Positions 41,907-51,195 are shown, counted from the first letter of the stretch. The stretch: 64,000 bases of DNA from Amycolatopsis bartoniae (GCF_014191255.1 NZ_JACHWH010000001.1:744001-808000), one strand, 5' to 3'. A program made the numbers and translations. The notes: generated by a model not told the origin, from the sequence alone.

Positions 41907-43199
41907 ATGGGACGGGGCATGCCAGTACCACCGGAGTTCGACCTGATCGGGGTGGGGTTCGGGCCCTCCAACCTGGCGTTGGCGATCGCCGTCGCCGAGC
42001 ACAACGCGACCGCGGCGGAGCCGGTGACCGCGCACTTCCTGGAGCGGCAGGCCGGTTTCGGCTGGCACCGGGGCATGTTGCTGGAGGACGCCACCATGCA
42101 GGTGTCCTTCCTGAAGGACCTCGTCACGATGCGCAACCCGGCGAGCGGTTTCAGCTTCCTGTCGTACCTGCACAGCCAGGGCAGGCTGGTCGACTTCATC
42201 AACTCCAAGAACCTCTTCCCGCTGCGCATCGAGTTCCACGACTACTTCGAGTGGGCCGCGGCGAAGGTCGACGACCAGGTGTCCTACGGCAGCGAGGTGG
42301 TCGCGGTGCGCGGCGGCGACCCGTACTTCGAGGTGCGCACCGCCGACGGCGAGGTGTACCGGGCGCGCAACCTCGTCATGAGCACGGGCCTGCGGCCGCA
42401 CCTGCCCGCGGGCGTCGGGACCGGCGACCGGATCTGGCACAACTCCCAGCTGCTGCACCGGATCGAGGACGTGCGCGACCCGCGGCGGTGCGTGGTGGTC
42501 GGCGCGGGGCAGAGCGCGGCCGAGGTCACCGCGTTCCTGCACGAACGCTTCCCCACGGCCGAGGTGTGCTCGGTGTTCGCGCGCTACGGCTACAGCCCGT
42601 CCGACGACAGCTCGTTCGCGAACCGGATCTTCGATCCGGACGGCGTCGACGCGTTCTACTCCGCGCCCGAGGACATCAAGCAGCGCCTCATGAACTACCA
42701 CGGCAACACCAACTACTCGGCCGTGGACCTCGACCTGATCGACGAGCTGTACCGGCGGGTGTACCGCGAAAAACTGCAGGGCAGGCAGCGGTTGCGGATC
42801 TTCAACACGTCCCGGCCGGTGGACGTCACCGAGGACGAGCGGGTGCGCGTCACGGTGGAGTCGCTGACCACAGGCGAGAAGACGGTGCTGGACGCGGACC
42901 TGCTCGTCTACGCGACCGGTTACCGCCCCGCGGACCCGACGGACCTGCTCGGCGAGCTGGCGCAGCAGGTGCGCCGCGACGAGCACGGGCGGCTGCGCGT
43001 CGAGCGGGACTACCGGCTCGTCGCCCCCTCGGTGGCCGGCGGGATCTACCTGCAGGGCGGCACCGAGCACACGCACGGGATCACGTCGTCGCTGCTGTCG
43101 AACACCGCGGTGCGCGTCGGCGAGATCCTCGCCTCGATCCTGGAACGCCGTCCGGCACGGGACTGGACGGCCGAGTACGCCGTGAAGGAGTGGGCGTGA
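41907..43199 (+). CDS. L-ornithine N5-monooxygenase
   Basis: 430 residues of the SidA/PvdA/IucD class. FDLIGVGFGPSNLALAIA is the FAD loop. FLERQAGFGWHRGMLLEDATMQVSFLKDLVTMRNPASGFSFLSYLHSQGRL is diagnostic for N-hydroxylating monooxygenases. RRCVVVGAGQSAAEVTAFLHERFP binds NADPH and DLLVYATGYRP is the ATGY motif. It hydroxylates the ornithine side-chain amine, providing the hydroxamate precursor. Start could be ATG 41907 or ATG 41919; neither has a strong ribosome site. First gene of an iron-regulated unit with the salicylate synthase. Confidence 0.95.
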   Translation: MGRGMPVPPEFDLIGVGFGPSNLALAIAVAEHNATAAEPVTAHFLERQAGFGWHRGMLLEDATMQVSFLKDLVTMRNPASGFSFLSYLHSQGRLVDFINSKNLFPLRIEFHDYFEWAAAKVDDQVSYGSEVVAVRGGDPYFEVRTADGEVYRARNLVMSTGLRPHLPAGVGTGDRIWHNSQLLHRIEDVRDPRRCVVVGAGQSAAEVTAFLHERFPTAEVCSVFARYGYSPSDDSSFANRIFDPDGVDAFYSAPEDIKQRLMNYHGNTNYSAVDLDLIDELYRRVYREKLQGRQRLRIFNTSRPVDVTEDERVRVTVESLTTGEKTVLDADLLVYATGYRPADPTDLLGELAQQVRRDEHGRLRVERDYRLVAPSVAGGIYLQGGTEHTHGITSSLLSNTAVRVGEILASILERRPARDWTAEYAVKEWA

Positions 43200-43288
43200 G
43201 GGAGCTTGCGACCGAACCATCAAGCACCACGCCTGCCGACGTCATGACACAGCCGCGGCTTGCCGCGTCCGGAGAGGAGGCCGCGTGA
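43196..43288 (+). CDS. Thirty-residue linking ORF between monooxygenase and salicylate synthase genes
   Basis: VRELATEPSSTTPADVMTQP, then RLAASGEEAA. Its GTG overlaps the monooxygenase stop and its stop overlaps the salicylate synthase GTG, both as GTGA. The first 14 bp (GTGAGGGAGCTTGC) are the same as the start of the salicylate synthase gene, forming a direct repeat 89 bp apart. It may be a translational-coupling spacer or a small repeat insertion rather than a functional peptide. Confidence 0.4.
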   Translation: MRELATEPSSTTPADVMTQPRLAASGEEAA

Positions 43289-44547
43289 GGGAGCTTGCCC
43301 TGGTCACGGCGCTGGCGCGCGCCGGGTTCGAGGACTACGTGGTGTACGAGCGGGACGGTGCCTGGACGTTCGCGGGCGGTGCGCTGGCCACGGTCACCCT
43401 GGACGCGACGCACGTGCGGGTGCGCGGGGTGATCGAGTCGGACACCGAGTGGAGTGGCTCGCCGGGCGCGGCGCTGCAGAGTGCGCTGGATTCGTTGCCG
43501 CTGACCGCGTGGCGGGCGTACGGAACTGTCCACTTCGGATTCTCGAACCTGCTGACGGGACTGAGCCTGCGTGGCGCGGCGGCACCGGCGGGCGAGCTGG
43601 TGCGGCTGATCGTGCCCCGCACGGAGGTCCGGATCGCCCCCGGCGAGGTCACCATGCGCGGCGAGGAGCAGGAGCGGGTGCGGGAAATCCTGGCCGCGCC
43701 GGTGACCCACGGGACGCCCGAGCCGCAGCCGATCGACGTGCGGGTGGACGGGGCGAGCTACCGCGAGCGGGTCGCGCAGGCGGTGAAGGAGATCCGGCAG
43801 GGGCAGTATCAGAAGGTGATCCTGTCGCGGACGGTGCGCGTCCCGTACGAGGCCGATCTGGTGGCGACGTACGAGGTCGGGCGCAGGGCGAACACCCCGG
43901 CGCGCTCGTTCGTGCTGCGGCTCGGGGGCGCGGCGGCGGCGGGGTTCAGCCCGGAGATCGTGGCGACGGTGGACACCGCGGGCGAGGTGACGACGCAGCC
44001 GCTGGCGGGCACGCGGGCGTTCGGCCGCGGCGCGGCGCAGGACGCGGCGGCGCGCGCGGAGCTGGAGTCGAACCCGAAGGAGGTCTTCGAGCACGCCGTT
44101 TCGGTGCGCACGTCACAGGCCGAGCTGCGGCGCGTGTGCCGCCCGGGTTCGGTGCGGGTCGGGGACTTCATGGGGATCAAGGAGCGGGGGAGCGTGCAGC
44201 ACCTGGCTTCACTGGTGAGCGGCACGCTCGCGGAGGGCCGCACGGCGTGGGACGCGCTGGAGGCGGTGTTCCCGGCGGTGACGGCGTCGGGCATCCCGAA
44301 GCGCGAGTCGCTGGACGCGATCGCGCGCATGGACGAGGCGCGGGGCCTGTACTCGGGCGCGGTGGTGACGGCCGCGAGCGACGGCTCCCTGGACGCGGCG
44401 CTCGTGCTGCGGGCGGTGTACCAGGAGGACGGCGTGACGTGGCTCCGCGCGGGGGCGGGCATCGTCGCGGACTCCACGCCGGAGCGTGAGCTGGAGGAGA
44501 CCTGCGAAAAGCTCAGCAGCGTGGCGCCGTACGTGGTACCGGCGTGA
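43285..44547 (+). CDS. Salicylate synthase (MbtI/Irp9 type)
   Basis: 420 residues of the chorismate-utilising enzyme fold. TTQPLAGTRAFGRG, ELESNPKEVFEHAVSVRTSQAEL, GDFMGIKERGSVQHLASLV, FPAVTASGIPKRESLDAIARMDE and GLYSGAVV...LRAGAGIVADSTPERELEETCEKL closely follow MbtI. 'SVQHL' and 'PAVTASGIPK' distinguish it from plain isochorismate synthases. It converts chorismate through isochorismate to salicylate plus pyruvate. GTG 43285 is coupled to the preceding 30-codon frame. With the salicyl-AMP ligase it supplies the aryl cap of the siderophore. Confidence 0.93.
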   Translation: MRELALVTALARAGFEDYVVYERDGAWTFAGGALATVTLDATHVRVRGVIESDTEWSGSPGAALQSALDSLPLTAWRAYGTVHFGFSNLLTGLSLRGAAAPAGELVRLIVPRTEVRIAPGEVTMRGEEQERVREILAAPVTHGTPEPQPIDVRVDGASYRERVAQAVKEIRQGQYQKVILSRTVRVPYEADLVATYEVGRRANTPARSFVLRLGGAAAAGFSPEIVATVDTAGEVTTQPLAGTRAFGRGAAQDAAARAELESNPKEVFEHAVSVRTSQAELRRVCRPGSVRVGDFMGIKERGSVQHLASLVSGTLAEGRTAWDALEAVFPAVTASGIPKRESLDAIARMDEARGLYSGAVVTAASDGSLDAALVLRAVYQEDGVTWLRAGAGIVADSTPERELEETCEKLSSVAPYVVPA

Positions 44548-44553
44548 GAGACC

Positions 44554-44575
44554 CTGGCTCCCATCAGAGAGCCAG
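44554..44575. terminator. Hairpin between converging salicylate synthase and deaminase genes
   Basis: CTGGCTC-N8-GAGCCAG is a 7-bp stem directly after the salicylate synthase stop, partly within the last codons of the deaminase gene. No strong U-tract; a modest terminator at best. Confidence 0.5.
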
Positions 44576-45541
44576 CTCCTCCAGCACACCCCGCAGCTCC
44601 TCCGGCTGTGCGAAGGATCCGGTGAAGCTGTTGCGTGCCAGCGTCTTCACCTCGGCTTCGGTCAGGCCGAGCGCGTCGGTCACGGCCGCGTAGTTCTCGT
44701 TGACGTAGCCGCCGAAGTAGGACGGGTCGTCGGAGTTGACCGTCACCGGGACGCCGGCGTCCATCAGCGCCTTCAGCGGGTACTCCGTGAGGTCGTCGGT
44801 GACGTGCAGGCGCAGGTTGGACAGTGGGCACATCGTCAGCGTCACCTGTTCCTCCGCCAGGCGGGTGACGAGGTCGGGGACTTCGGCCGCGGCGTAGCCG
44901 TGGTCGATCCGCTCCACCTGGCACACGTCCAGTGCCTCCCGGACGTAGGAGGCGGGGCCTTCCTCACCCGCGTGGCAAGTCGTGCGGTAGCCCTCACCGC
45001 GCGCGGCGGCGAAATAGCGCGCGAACTTCGACGGCGGATTCCCGCGCTCGGCGCTGCCAAGGCCGACGCCGAGGATCCGGTCCCGCCACGGCCGGACCAG
45101 GTCGAGCAGCTCCAGTGCGTCGGCCTCGGTGCGGTGGCGGTGCGCGCTGACCAGCAGGGCGCCCTCGATGTCCCGCGATTCACGGGCCTCGTCGATCGCG
45201 TCGGTGATCCCACCGAGCTGGTCGTCGATCGGGACACCGTGGTCGAGGAACGCCTGCGGTCCGAACAACATCTCCGCGCGTCGCACGCCCTGCGCGGCGG
45301 CGCGGTGGAGGTACGCGGTGGTCAGATCGTGGAAGTCCGCGCGTGTGCGCAGCACGCGGCAACCCTGGAAATACACCGAGAGGAAGTTCTCCAACCCGGT
45401 GAACGCGTACGCAGCCCGCAGCTCGTCGGGGCTCCGCCACGGGAGCTCCAGGCCGTTGCGGGCGGCGAAGCGCATCATGTCCTCGGGCTCCAGCGTGCCT
45501 TCGAGGTGGACGTGCAGTTCTGCCTTGGGCAGCGTGGTCAT
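44564..45541 (-). CDS. Adenosine deaminase family protein
   Basis: 325 residues. LPKAELHVHLEGTLEPEDMM carries the HxH zinc ligands, TCHAGEEGPASYV the HAGE motif with proton-donor Glu, ERIDHGYAA the third region, and VPVTVNSDDPSYFGGYVNENY the SDDP zinc Asp. It hydrolyses adenosine, or possibly adenine given length and motif spacing; substrate is not fixed by eye. It lies 10 bp downstream of the second FecCD permease on the same strand, so it is likely part of the iron-regulated operon starting at 49044. ATG 45541 follows AAAGGA. Confidence 0.92.
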   Translation of the reverse strand: MTTLPKAELHVHLEGTLEPEDMMRFAARNGLELPWRSPDELRAAYAFTGLENFLSVYFQGCRVLRTRADFHDLTTAYLHRAAAQGVRRAEMLFGPQAFLDHGVPIDDQLGGITDAIDEARESRDIEGALLVSAHRHRTEADALELLDLVRPWRDRILGVGLGSAERGNPPSKFARYFAAARGEGYRTTCHAGEEGPASYVREALDVCQVERIDHGYAAAEVPDLVTRLAEEQVTLTMCPLSNLRLHVTDDLTEYPLKALMDAGVPVTVNSDDPSYFGGYVNENYAAVTDALGLTEAEVKTLARNSFTGSFAQPEELRGVLEELAL

Positions 45542-45551
45542 GAGAATCCTT

Positions 45552-46532
45552 TCAGCGGCGCGTCCGGCGGAGCAGCCACGCCAGGTACGCCCCGCCCAAG
45601 GCGGCAGTCGCCACCCCGACCGGCAAGGTCCCGCTTCCCGCGACGCGTTGCGCCACGAAGTCCGCCGCCAGCACGAGCAGCGCGCCCATCCACGCCGACG
45701 GCAGCAGGCCCGCCCCCGGGGCTCGCGTCAGGCGCTTCGCCAGTTGCGGCGCCGTCAGGGACACGAACGCGATCGGGCCCGCTACTGCCGTCGCCGCGGC
45801 GCAGGCCGCCGTTCCCACGATCACCAGGTACAGCCGGCTGCGCTCGACCCGCACCCCCAGCGCTGCCGCGGCGTCGTCGCCCATCTCCAGGATGTTCAGC
45901 CACCGCACGCCCGCCAGCAGCAGCGGCCCCACCACCGCCAGCGCGACCACCACCGGCCACACGTGCTCCCAGCCGAGGTTGTTCAGGCTCCCCGTCAACC
46001 ACACCGTCGCGCGCGCGACGTCGGCCAGCTTCGCGTTCACGATGAGGTAGAAGTTCACCGCCTGCAGCACCGCGCTGACCCCGATCCCCACCAGCACCAG
46101 CCGCGACCCGCGCACCCCGCGTTGCCACGCCAGCAGGTACACCGCGAGCGCCGTCACCACGCCGCCCCCGAGCGCGCCCAGCGACACGCCCAGCAGGCTC
46201 CCGCCGCCGACGAGGATCACCAACAGGCCGCCGGTCGTCGCACCGTAGTTGAAGCCGATGATGTCCGGACTGCCCAACGGGTTGCGTGACAGGCTCTGGA
46301 ACACCGCGCCGCTCATCCCGAGCGCCGCTCCGACGCACACGGCGATCAGCACCCGCGGCAACCGCAGGTCGAGCACCGCGAAGTTGGTCAGCCTGCTGCC
46401 GTTGCCCAGCAGCGTGCGCACGACGTCCAGCGGCGCCACGGAAATCGAGCCCACGCCCAGCGCGATCACCGCGAGCACGACGATGACCACGACTAGCGCG
46501 GCGGACACCGAGAAAGACCGCCGCGTGATCAC
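45552..46532 (-). CDS. FecCD-type iron-siderophore ABC permease
   Basis: 326 residues, about nine membrane segments. RLPRVLIAVCVGAALGMSGAVFQSLSRNPLGSPDIIGFNYGAT is the FecCD signature (R-x-P-R...G..QxLxRNPLxxPxxLG). GDDAAAALGVRVERSRL is the EAA-like loop contacting the ATPase, and GPIAFVSLTAPQLAKRLT is conserved. Inner-membrane half of a ferric-siderophore importer, pairing with the co-encoded second permease. GTG 46532 overlaps its partner's stop (GTGA). No ATPase or binding protein gene is adjacent. Confidence 0.95.
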   Translation of the reverse strand: MITRRSFSVSAALVVVIVVLAVIALGVGSISVAPLDVVRTLLGNGSRLTNFAVLDLRLPRVLIAVCVGAALGMSGAVFQSLSRNPLGSPDIIGFNYGATTGGLLVILVGGGSLLGVSLGALGGGVVTALAVYLLAWQRGVRGSRLVLVGIGVSAVLQAVNFYLIVNAKLADVARATVWLTGSLNNLGWEHVWPVVVALAVVGPLLLAGVRWLNILEMGDDAAAALGVRVERSRLYLVIVGTAACAAATAVAGPIAFVSLTAPQLAKRLTRAPGAGLLPSAWMGALLVLAADFVAQRVAGSGTLPVGVATAALGGAYLAWLLRRTRR

Positions 46533-47512
46533 GCCGTCGCCGCCTTGTTCCGCCGCACCAGCCAGATGAACACCGGTGCTCCCAGCAACGCCGTCACCAC
46601 GCCCACGTCGATCTCCTCGCGTGCGATCACCCGCCCCACGATGTCCGCCGCCAGCAGCAACGCCGGCGCCAGCACCGCGCAGTACGGCAGCACCCACCGC
46701 TGGTCCGGCCCGGTCAGCGCTCGCACCATGTGCGGCACCGCGAGCCCCACGAACACCAGCGGCCCCACCGCCGCCGTCGCCGCGCCCGCCAGCAACGTCA
46801 CCGCCAGCAGCGACAACAGGCGTGTCCGCCCCAGGTGCGCGCCGAGCGACTTTCCGGCGTCGTCCCCAAGCGCCAGCGCGTTCAGCGGCCGCGCGAGCAG
46901 CAACGCCAGCACCAGGCCCACCGCGAGGAACGGCAGCACACGCACGAGCGTCGCGCCGTCGGCCCGCGACAGCGAACCGACCGTCCAGAATCGCATCTGG
47001 TCCAGGGTCTGCTGGTTCAGCAAGGTCAGGCCCTGCGTGACCCCGGTCAGCGCGGCCGAAACCGCGGTGCCGGCGAGCGCCAGTCGCACCGGCGTGGCAC
47101 CGCCCCGGCCCGCGATCACGTACAGCACCGTGCCGGCGATCGCCGCGCCCGCGAACGCGAACCACACGAATGCCCGCAGATCGGTCAACCCCAGCACGGT
47201 CACCGACAACGCCGCCGCGGCCGAAGCACCCGCGTTGACGCCGAGCAGCCCCGGATCGGCCAGCGGGTTGCGGGTCAGGGCCTGCATGACCGCGCCCGCC
47301 ACCCCGAGCGACGCGCCCACCGCGACGCCGATCAACGTGCGTGGAATCCTCAAGTCCCACACCACGAACGACGCATCCGACCCGTCGCGGCCGGACAACA
47401 GGTGGACCACAGTGGACAGTGGGATCGACCGGGCGCCGATGGCGACGCTCAGCAGCGCGAGAACGACCAGCGCCACGAAGGCGGCGAGCAGACCGAGGGC
47501 ACGCGACCTCAC
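46529..47512 (-). CDS. FecCD-type iron-siderophore ABC permease
   Basis: 327 residues. [44 protein letters not shown] is the family signature. [19 protein letters not shown] is the cytoplasmic coupling loop, and [29 protein letters not shown] follows. Multi-spanning membrane protein forming a heterodimer with the downstream permease. GTG 47512 overlaps the stop of the salicyl-AMP ligase gene (GTGA), so synthesis and uptake are co-transcribed. Confidence 0.95.
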   Translation of the reverse strand: MRSRALGLLAAFVALVVLALLSVAIGARSIPLSTVVHLLSGRDGSDASFVVWDLRIPRTLIGVAVGASLGVAGAVMQALTRNPLADPGLLGVNAGASAAAALSVTVLGLTDLRAFVWFAFAGAAIAGTVLYVIAGRGGATPVRLALAGTAVSAALTGVTQGLTLLNQQTLDQMRFWTVGSLSRADGATLVRVLPFLAVGLVLALLLARPLNALALGDDAGKSLGAHLGRTRLLSLLAVTLLAGAATAAVGPLVFVGLAVPHMVRALTGPDQRWVLPYCAVLAPALLLAADIVGRVIAREEIDVGVVTALLGAPVFIWLVRRNKAATA

Positions 47513-49044
47513 TCCGCTTCACCGGCGAGGCGCCGGGCGAGCTCGGTCTTGCTGACCTTGCCGACCTTCGTGAGCGGGAAGGCGTCGAGCACCTCGATCC
47601 GGTCCGGCAGCTTGTACTCGGCGACCCCGCGCTCACGCAGGAACGCCGCGATCTCCCGCAGTTTCGGCGCTTCGCCCCGGACCACGAGGAAGGCGCACGT
47701 CCGCTCGCCCATCACCGGATCCGCCATGCCGACCACCGCCGCGTCGTGCACGGCGGGGTGCGCCAGCAGGTGGTTCTCCAGCTCCTCGGCGGGAATCTTC
47801 TCGCCGCCGCGGTTGATCTGGTCCTTGACGCGTCCCTCGACGATCAGGTGCCCGGTCGGCAGCTGCCGCACCACATCCCCGCTGCGGTAGAAGCCGTCCT
47901 CGGTGAACGAGCGCGCGTTGTGCTCCTCCGCCCGGTAGTAGCCGCGCAGCGTGTACGGGCCGCGGGTCAGCAGCTCGCCGTTCTCCAGCACGCGCACCTC
48001 GTCGGCCGGTGCCAGTGGGCGGCCCTGCGTCGTCACGATCAGCTCTTCGGGGTCGTCGAGGCGCGTGAAGTTCAGCAGCCCTTCGGCCATCCCGAACACC
48101 TGCTGCAGCCCACACCCCAGCGCCTCCCGCACGCGGCCCGCGGGTTCCGCGCTCAGTTTCGCGCCGCCGACCTGCAGCAACTCCAGGCTCGACAGGTCCT
48201 CGTCGGCGAACTCCGCCGCGTCCATCCACAGCAGGACGACCGGCGGCACGGCCGCGGTGACCGTGACCTTCTCGCGCTCGATCAACGCGAACGCGGTGTC
48301 CGGACTGGGGTCCGGGGCGAGCACGACGGTGCCGCCCGCGGCGAAGGCGCCGAGCAGACCCGGCGAGGCGAGCGCGAAGTTGTGGGACGCGGGCAGCACC
48401 ACCAGGTACACAGTGGACTCGTCGAAGCCGGAGACCTCGGCGCTGGCGCGCGCGTTGTAGAGGTAGTCGTTGTGGGTGCGCGGAATCAGCTTCGGCGTGC
48501 CCGTCGTGCCGCCGGAGAGCAGGAACAACGCGACGTCACCTGGGTCCGGCTCGGGCAGCTCGACCGGGTCCGCGGTGGGCAGGTCCTCCACCGCGATCAC
48601 GTGCCGCAGGCCGGGCACGGCCTTGGTGACCACGCGCGACAGCTCGCGGTAGTCCTCGGTGATGAAGTACGCGACCGCTTCGGACAGCTCGCACAGCGGG
48701 ACGATCTCGGCCTCGCGATGGGCGGGCAGCGCGAGCACGGGCAGCGCGCCGACCCGCAGCAACGCGAACAGCAGCACGACGAACTCGGGCACGTTCGGCA
48801 GCTGCACCACGACGCGTTCCCGCGGCGAGAGCAGCGTCGAGAGCCCCGCCGCCACGCGCGCGGTCCACGCGTCCAGCTCCGCGTACGTCCACCGCCGCCC
48901 GTCGCCGCTCACCAGCGCGACCCGGTCCGGATGCCGCTCGACGCCGTTCCGCAGCAGCTGGTCGAGCGGTTCCCCCGTCCAGTAACCCTCCGCCCGATAG
49001 CGTTCGGCCAGGTCTTCCGGCCAGGGCACACACCCGTCCAGCAT
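47509..49044 (-). CDS. Salicyl-AMP ligase / aryl adenylation enzyme (DhbE/EntE-like)
   Basis: 511 residues. [26 protein letters not shown] is the characteristic aryl-AMP ligase N-terminus. [26 protein letters not shown] is the P-loop motif with the aryl-ligase form [68 protein letters not shown] and LTKVGKVSK are further motifs. It activates salicylate as AMP ester and loads an aryl carrier protein, which is not fused here. ATG 49044 follows AAGGAG. First gene of an operon with two permeases and the deaminase, behind an iron box. Confidence 0.94.
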   Translation of the reverse strand: MLDGCVPWPEDLAERYRAEGYWTGEPLDQLLRNGVERHPDRVALVSGDGRRWTYAELDAWTARVAAGLSTLLSPRERVVVQLPNVPEFVVLLFALLRVGALPVLALPAHREAEIVPLCELSEAVAYFITEDYRELSRVVTKAVPGLRHVIAVEDLPTADPVELPEPDPGDVALFLLSGGTTGTPKLIPRTHNDYLYNARASAEVSGFDESTVYLVVLPASHNFALASPGLLGAFAAGGTVVLAPDPSPDTAFALIEREKVTVTAAVPPVVLLWMDAAEFADEDLSSLELLQVGGAKLSAEPAGRVREALGCGLQQVFGMAEGLLNFTRLDDPEELIVTTQGRPLAPADEVRVLENGELLTRGPYTLRGYYRAEEHNARSFTEDGFYRSGDVVRQLPTGHLIVEGRVKDQINRGGEKIPAEELENHLLAHPAVHDAAVVGMADPVMGERTCAFLVVRGEAPKLREIAAFLRERGVAEYKLPDRIEVLDAFPLTKVGKVSKTELARRLAGEAE

Positions 49045-49072
49045 CCGCAGCTCCTTGGGTCCGGCAACGAAC

Positions 49073-49091
49073 TTAGGTTAGGCTAGCCGAG
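49073..49091. promoter_or_regulatory. Iron box (IdeR/DmdR1-like), divergent promoter
   Basis: TTAGGTTAGGCTAGCCGAG matches the consensus TTAGGTTAGGCTAACCTAA at about 16 of 19 positions, the best in the window. It lies between the salicyl-AMP ligase operon (minus) and the exporter/hydrolase genes (plus). Confidence 0.87.
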
Positions 49092-49103
49092 GTTCTGGAA
49101 GGG

Positions 49104-50372
49104 ATGGTGCTCGTGCGGCTGGGTGAGCTGGTCATCGACGTCACACCGCTCCGCACCAGCCCGGGCTACCGGCGTGTGTTCACCGCGCAGACGCTGACGG
49201 TGCTCACCACGGCGCTGACGAACGTCGCCATCAACGTGCACGTCTACCAGGTCACGGGATCCTCGGTCCAGGTCGGGCTCGTCAGCCTCGCGTTCGGCCT
49301 CGCCCTGCTGGCCGGGTTGCTCGTGGGCGGCGTGCTGGCCGACCGGCTCGACCGGCGGCGACTGATCCTCGGCACCCGCGCGCTCGTCAGCCTCGTCCTC
49401 GCCGGGCTGGCGGTCAACGCGGCGATGCCGCATCCGGTGCTGGCCGTCGTGTACGTCGCGGCAGTGCTGGCGGGCGCGATCAACGGGCTCGGCGGTTCGG
49501 CGCTGATGGCCGCGGTGCCCGCGCTCGTCGAACCCGCGCAGCTCGCCGCCGCGGGTGCGTTGTTCACGGTGACCAGCCAGTTCGGCGCGATGGTCGGGCC
49601 GACGGTGGCGGGTTTCCTCGCCGCCGGTCCCGGTGTCGCGGCCTGCTTCGCGATCGACGCCGTCGGCTATCTCGTCGGGGTCGCGCTCATGTGGACGATC
49701 CCGCCGCTGCCGTCGGAGCAGGAGCCGCAGCACCCGTTGCGCGCGCTCGCCGAAGGCTTCCGCTTCGTGCGGCGTGACCAGATCGTCGGCGGCCTGCTGC
49801 TGATCGACGTGTGGGCCATGCTGTTCGCGATGCCCTACTCGCTGTTCCCGCAGTTCGCCGACGAGGAGTTCGGCGGCGGCCCGGCCACCGTCGGGATCCT
49901 CTACACGGCGCCCGCAGTGGGCGCGTTCCTCGGCGCGCTGGCGAGCGGCTGGACCGGCCACTTCCGGCACAGCGGCCGCGCGCTGATCGCGTCGGTCCTG
50001 TTGTGGGGCTTGGCGATCACCGCCTTCGGCCTGTCCGGGCACCTGTGGCTCGGCCTGCTGTGCCTGGCGGTCGCGGGCCTCGCCGACACCAGTTCGGAGA
50101 TCCTGCGGCGCGCGCTGCTGCAGCACTACACACCGGACCACCTGCAGGGCCGCGTGTCCAGCCTGTGGCTGGCGCAGGCCACGAGCGGGACCGCCGTCGG
50201 CAACGCCGAGGCCGGGCTCGCCGCCCGCCTGTTCGGTGGTTCCACCGCGGTCGTCGGTGGTGGCATCGTGTGCGTGCTGGGCGTGTGCCTGGTCGCGGTC
50301 ACCCTGCCCGGTCTGCGCCGGGCGAGTTTGCAAGGAGAACGATGCCGCCCCTCGCAGCCGTCAACGGCGTGA
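49104..50372 (+). CDS. EntS-like MFS siderophore exporter
   Basis: 422 residues, about 12 membrane segments. TSPGYRRVFTAQTLTVLTTALTNVAINVHVYQVTGSSVQVGLVSL and GVLADRLDRRRLILGTRALVSL match enterobactin exporter EntS. LQHYTPDHLQGRVSSLWLAQATSGTAVGNAEAGLAA is the conserved C-terminal region. Exports the apo-siderophore. The start is uncertain: ATG 49104 abuts GGAAGGG, whereas GTG 49113 would be spaced better. Behind the 49073 iron box; overlaps the downstream hydrolase gene by 31 bp in a different frame. Confidence 0.93.
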   Translation: MVLVRLGELVIDVTPLRTSPGYRRVFTAQTLTVLTTALTNVAINVHVYQVTGSSVQVGLVSLAFGLALLAGLLVGGVLADRLDRRRLILGTRALVSLVLAGLAVNAAMPHPVLAVVYVAAVLAGAINGLGGSALMAAVPALVEPAQLAAAGALFTVTSQFGAMVGPTVAGFLAAGPGVAACFAIDAVGYLVGVALMWTIPPLPSEQEPQHPLRALAEGFRFVRRDQIVGGLLLIDVWAMLFAMPYSLFPQFADEEFGGGPATVGILYTAPAVGAFLGALASGWTGHFRHSGRALIASVLLWGLAITAFGLSGHLWLGLLCLAVAGLADTSSEILRRALLQHYTPDHLQGRVSSLWLAQATSGTAVGNAEAGLAARLFGGSTAVVGGGIVCVLGVCLVAVTLPGLRRASLQGERCRPSQPSTA

Positions 50373-51148
50373 AGATTCCCTACCAGGACACCGGTTCCGG
50401 CGAACCCGTCGTGCTCGTGATGGGCACCGGGGCGACGGGTCGCGTGTGGCACCTGCACCAGGTGCCCGCGCTCGTCGACGCCGGCTACCGCGTGATCACG
50501 TTCGACAACCGGGGAACTTCCGGCGACGACACGGACTTCACGATCGACGACCTGGTGGCCGACACCGCGGCGCTCATCGAGCACCTGGAGCTGGGGCCGT
50601 GCCGCCTCGTCGGCACCTCGATGGGCGCCCAGGTGGTCACGGAGCTGGCGCTGGCCAGGCCGGAACTGGTCACGCAGGCGGTGCTGATGGCCACCCGCGG
50701 CCGGTCCGACGTGATGCGGCGGACGATGAACGAGGCGGAGCGCGAGCTGCGCGACACCGGCCTGGAGCTGCCGCCGAAGTACGAGGCCGTCTCCCGCGCG
50801 CTGCAGAACCTCTCGCCGCGCACGCTCAACGACGATGTGGCGGTGCGGGACTGGCTCGAACTGTTCACGATGTCGCCGACGATCTGGACGCCCGGCCTGC
50901 GAGCGCAGTTGCGGCTGAGCATCGAGGGAAACCGCTTGCCGGCGTACCGCGCCATCGACGTGCCGTGCCTGGTGATCGGGTTCGCCGACGACGTGCGCCT
51001 GCCCGCGTACCTGGCGAAGGAGGTCGCGGACGCGATCCCGTCCGCGCGTTACGTGGAGCTGCCGGACTGCGGGCACTACGGCTACCTGGAACGGCCGGAC
51101 GCGGTCAACGCCGCGATCGTCACCTTTTTCGCCGCTGGACACTCGTAG
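50342..51148 (+). CDS. Alpha/beta hydrolase of the siderophore operon
   Basis: 268 residues. GVKIPYQDTGSGEPVVLVMGTGATGRVW, RVITFDNRGTSGDD, GPCRLVGTSMGAQVVTELAL (nucleophile elbow G-T-S-M-G), GFADDVRLPAYLAKEVADAI (acid) and DCGHYGYLERPDAVN (His) define a cytosolic serine hydrolase. ATG 50342 follows AAGGAG. In siderophore clusters such enzymes act as editing thioesterase or release iron by ester cleavage; a chain-release or proofreading role is inferred. Transcribed with the EntS-like exporter. Confidence 0.9.
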   Translation: MPPLAAVNGVKIPYQDTGSGEPVVLVMGTGATGRVWHLHQVPALVDAGYRVITFDNRGTSGDDTDFTIDDLVADTAALIEHLELGPCRLVGTSMGAQVVTELALARPELVTQAVLMATRGRSDVMRRTMNEAERELRDTGLELPPKYEAVSRALQNLSPRTLNDDVAVRDWLELFTMSPTIWTPGLRAQLRLSIEGNRLPAYRAIDVPCLVIGFADDVRLPAYLAKEVADAIPSARYVELPDCGHYGYLERPDAVNAAIVTFFAAGHS

Positions 51149-51157
51149 CTTCTCGAC

Positions 51158-51176
51158 TAAGGTAAGCCTCAGCTAA
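51158..51176. promoter_or_regulatory. Iron box (IdeR/DmdR1-like) before mbtH-NRPS operon
   Basis: TAAGGTAAGCCTCAGCTAA keeps the AGGT-A-G-CT-A-CTAA pattern of the consensus at about 14 of 19 positions. It lies 19 bp before the MbtH-like gene and should govern it and the NRPS genes. Confidence 0.72.
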
Positions 51177-51195
51177 CAAGGATCGGGAGGCTTAC

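Noticed and set aside
43285..44547. Annotation as a plain isochorismate synthase (DhbC/EntC)
   Set aside because: SVQHL, PAVTASGIPK and the PLAGTRAFG form follow MbtI-type salicylate synthases. No EntA or EntB genes for dihydroxybenzoate are present.
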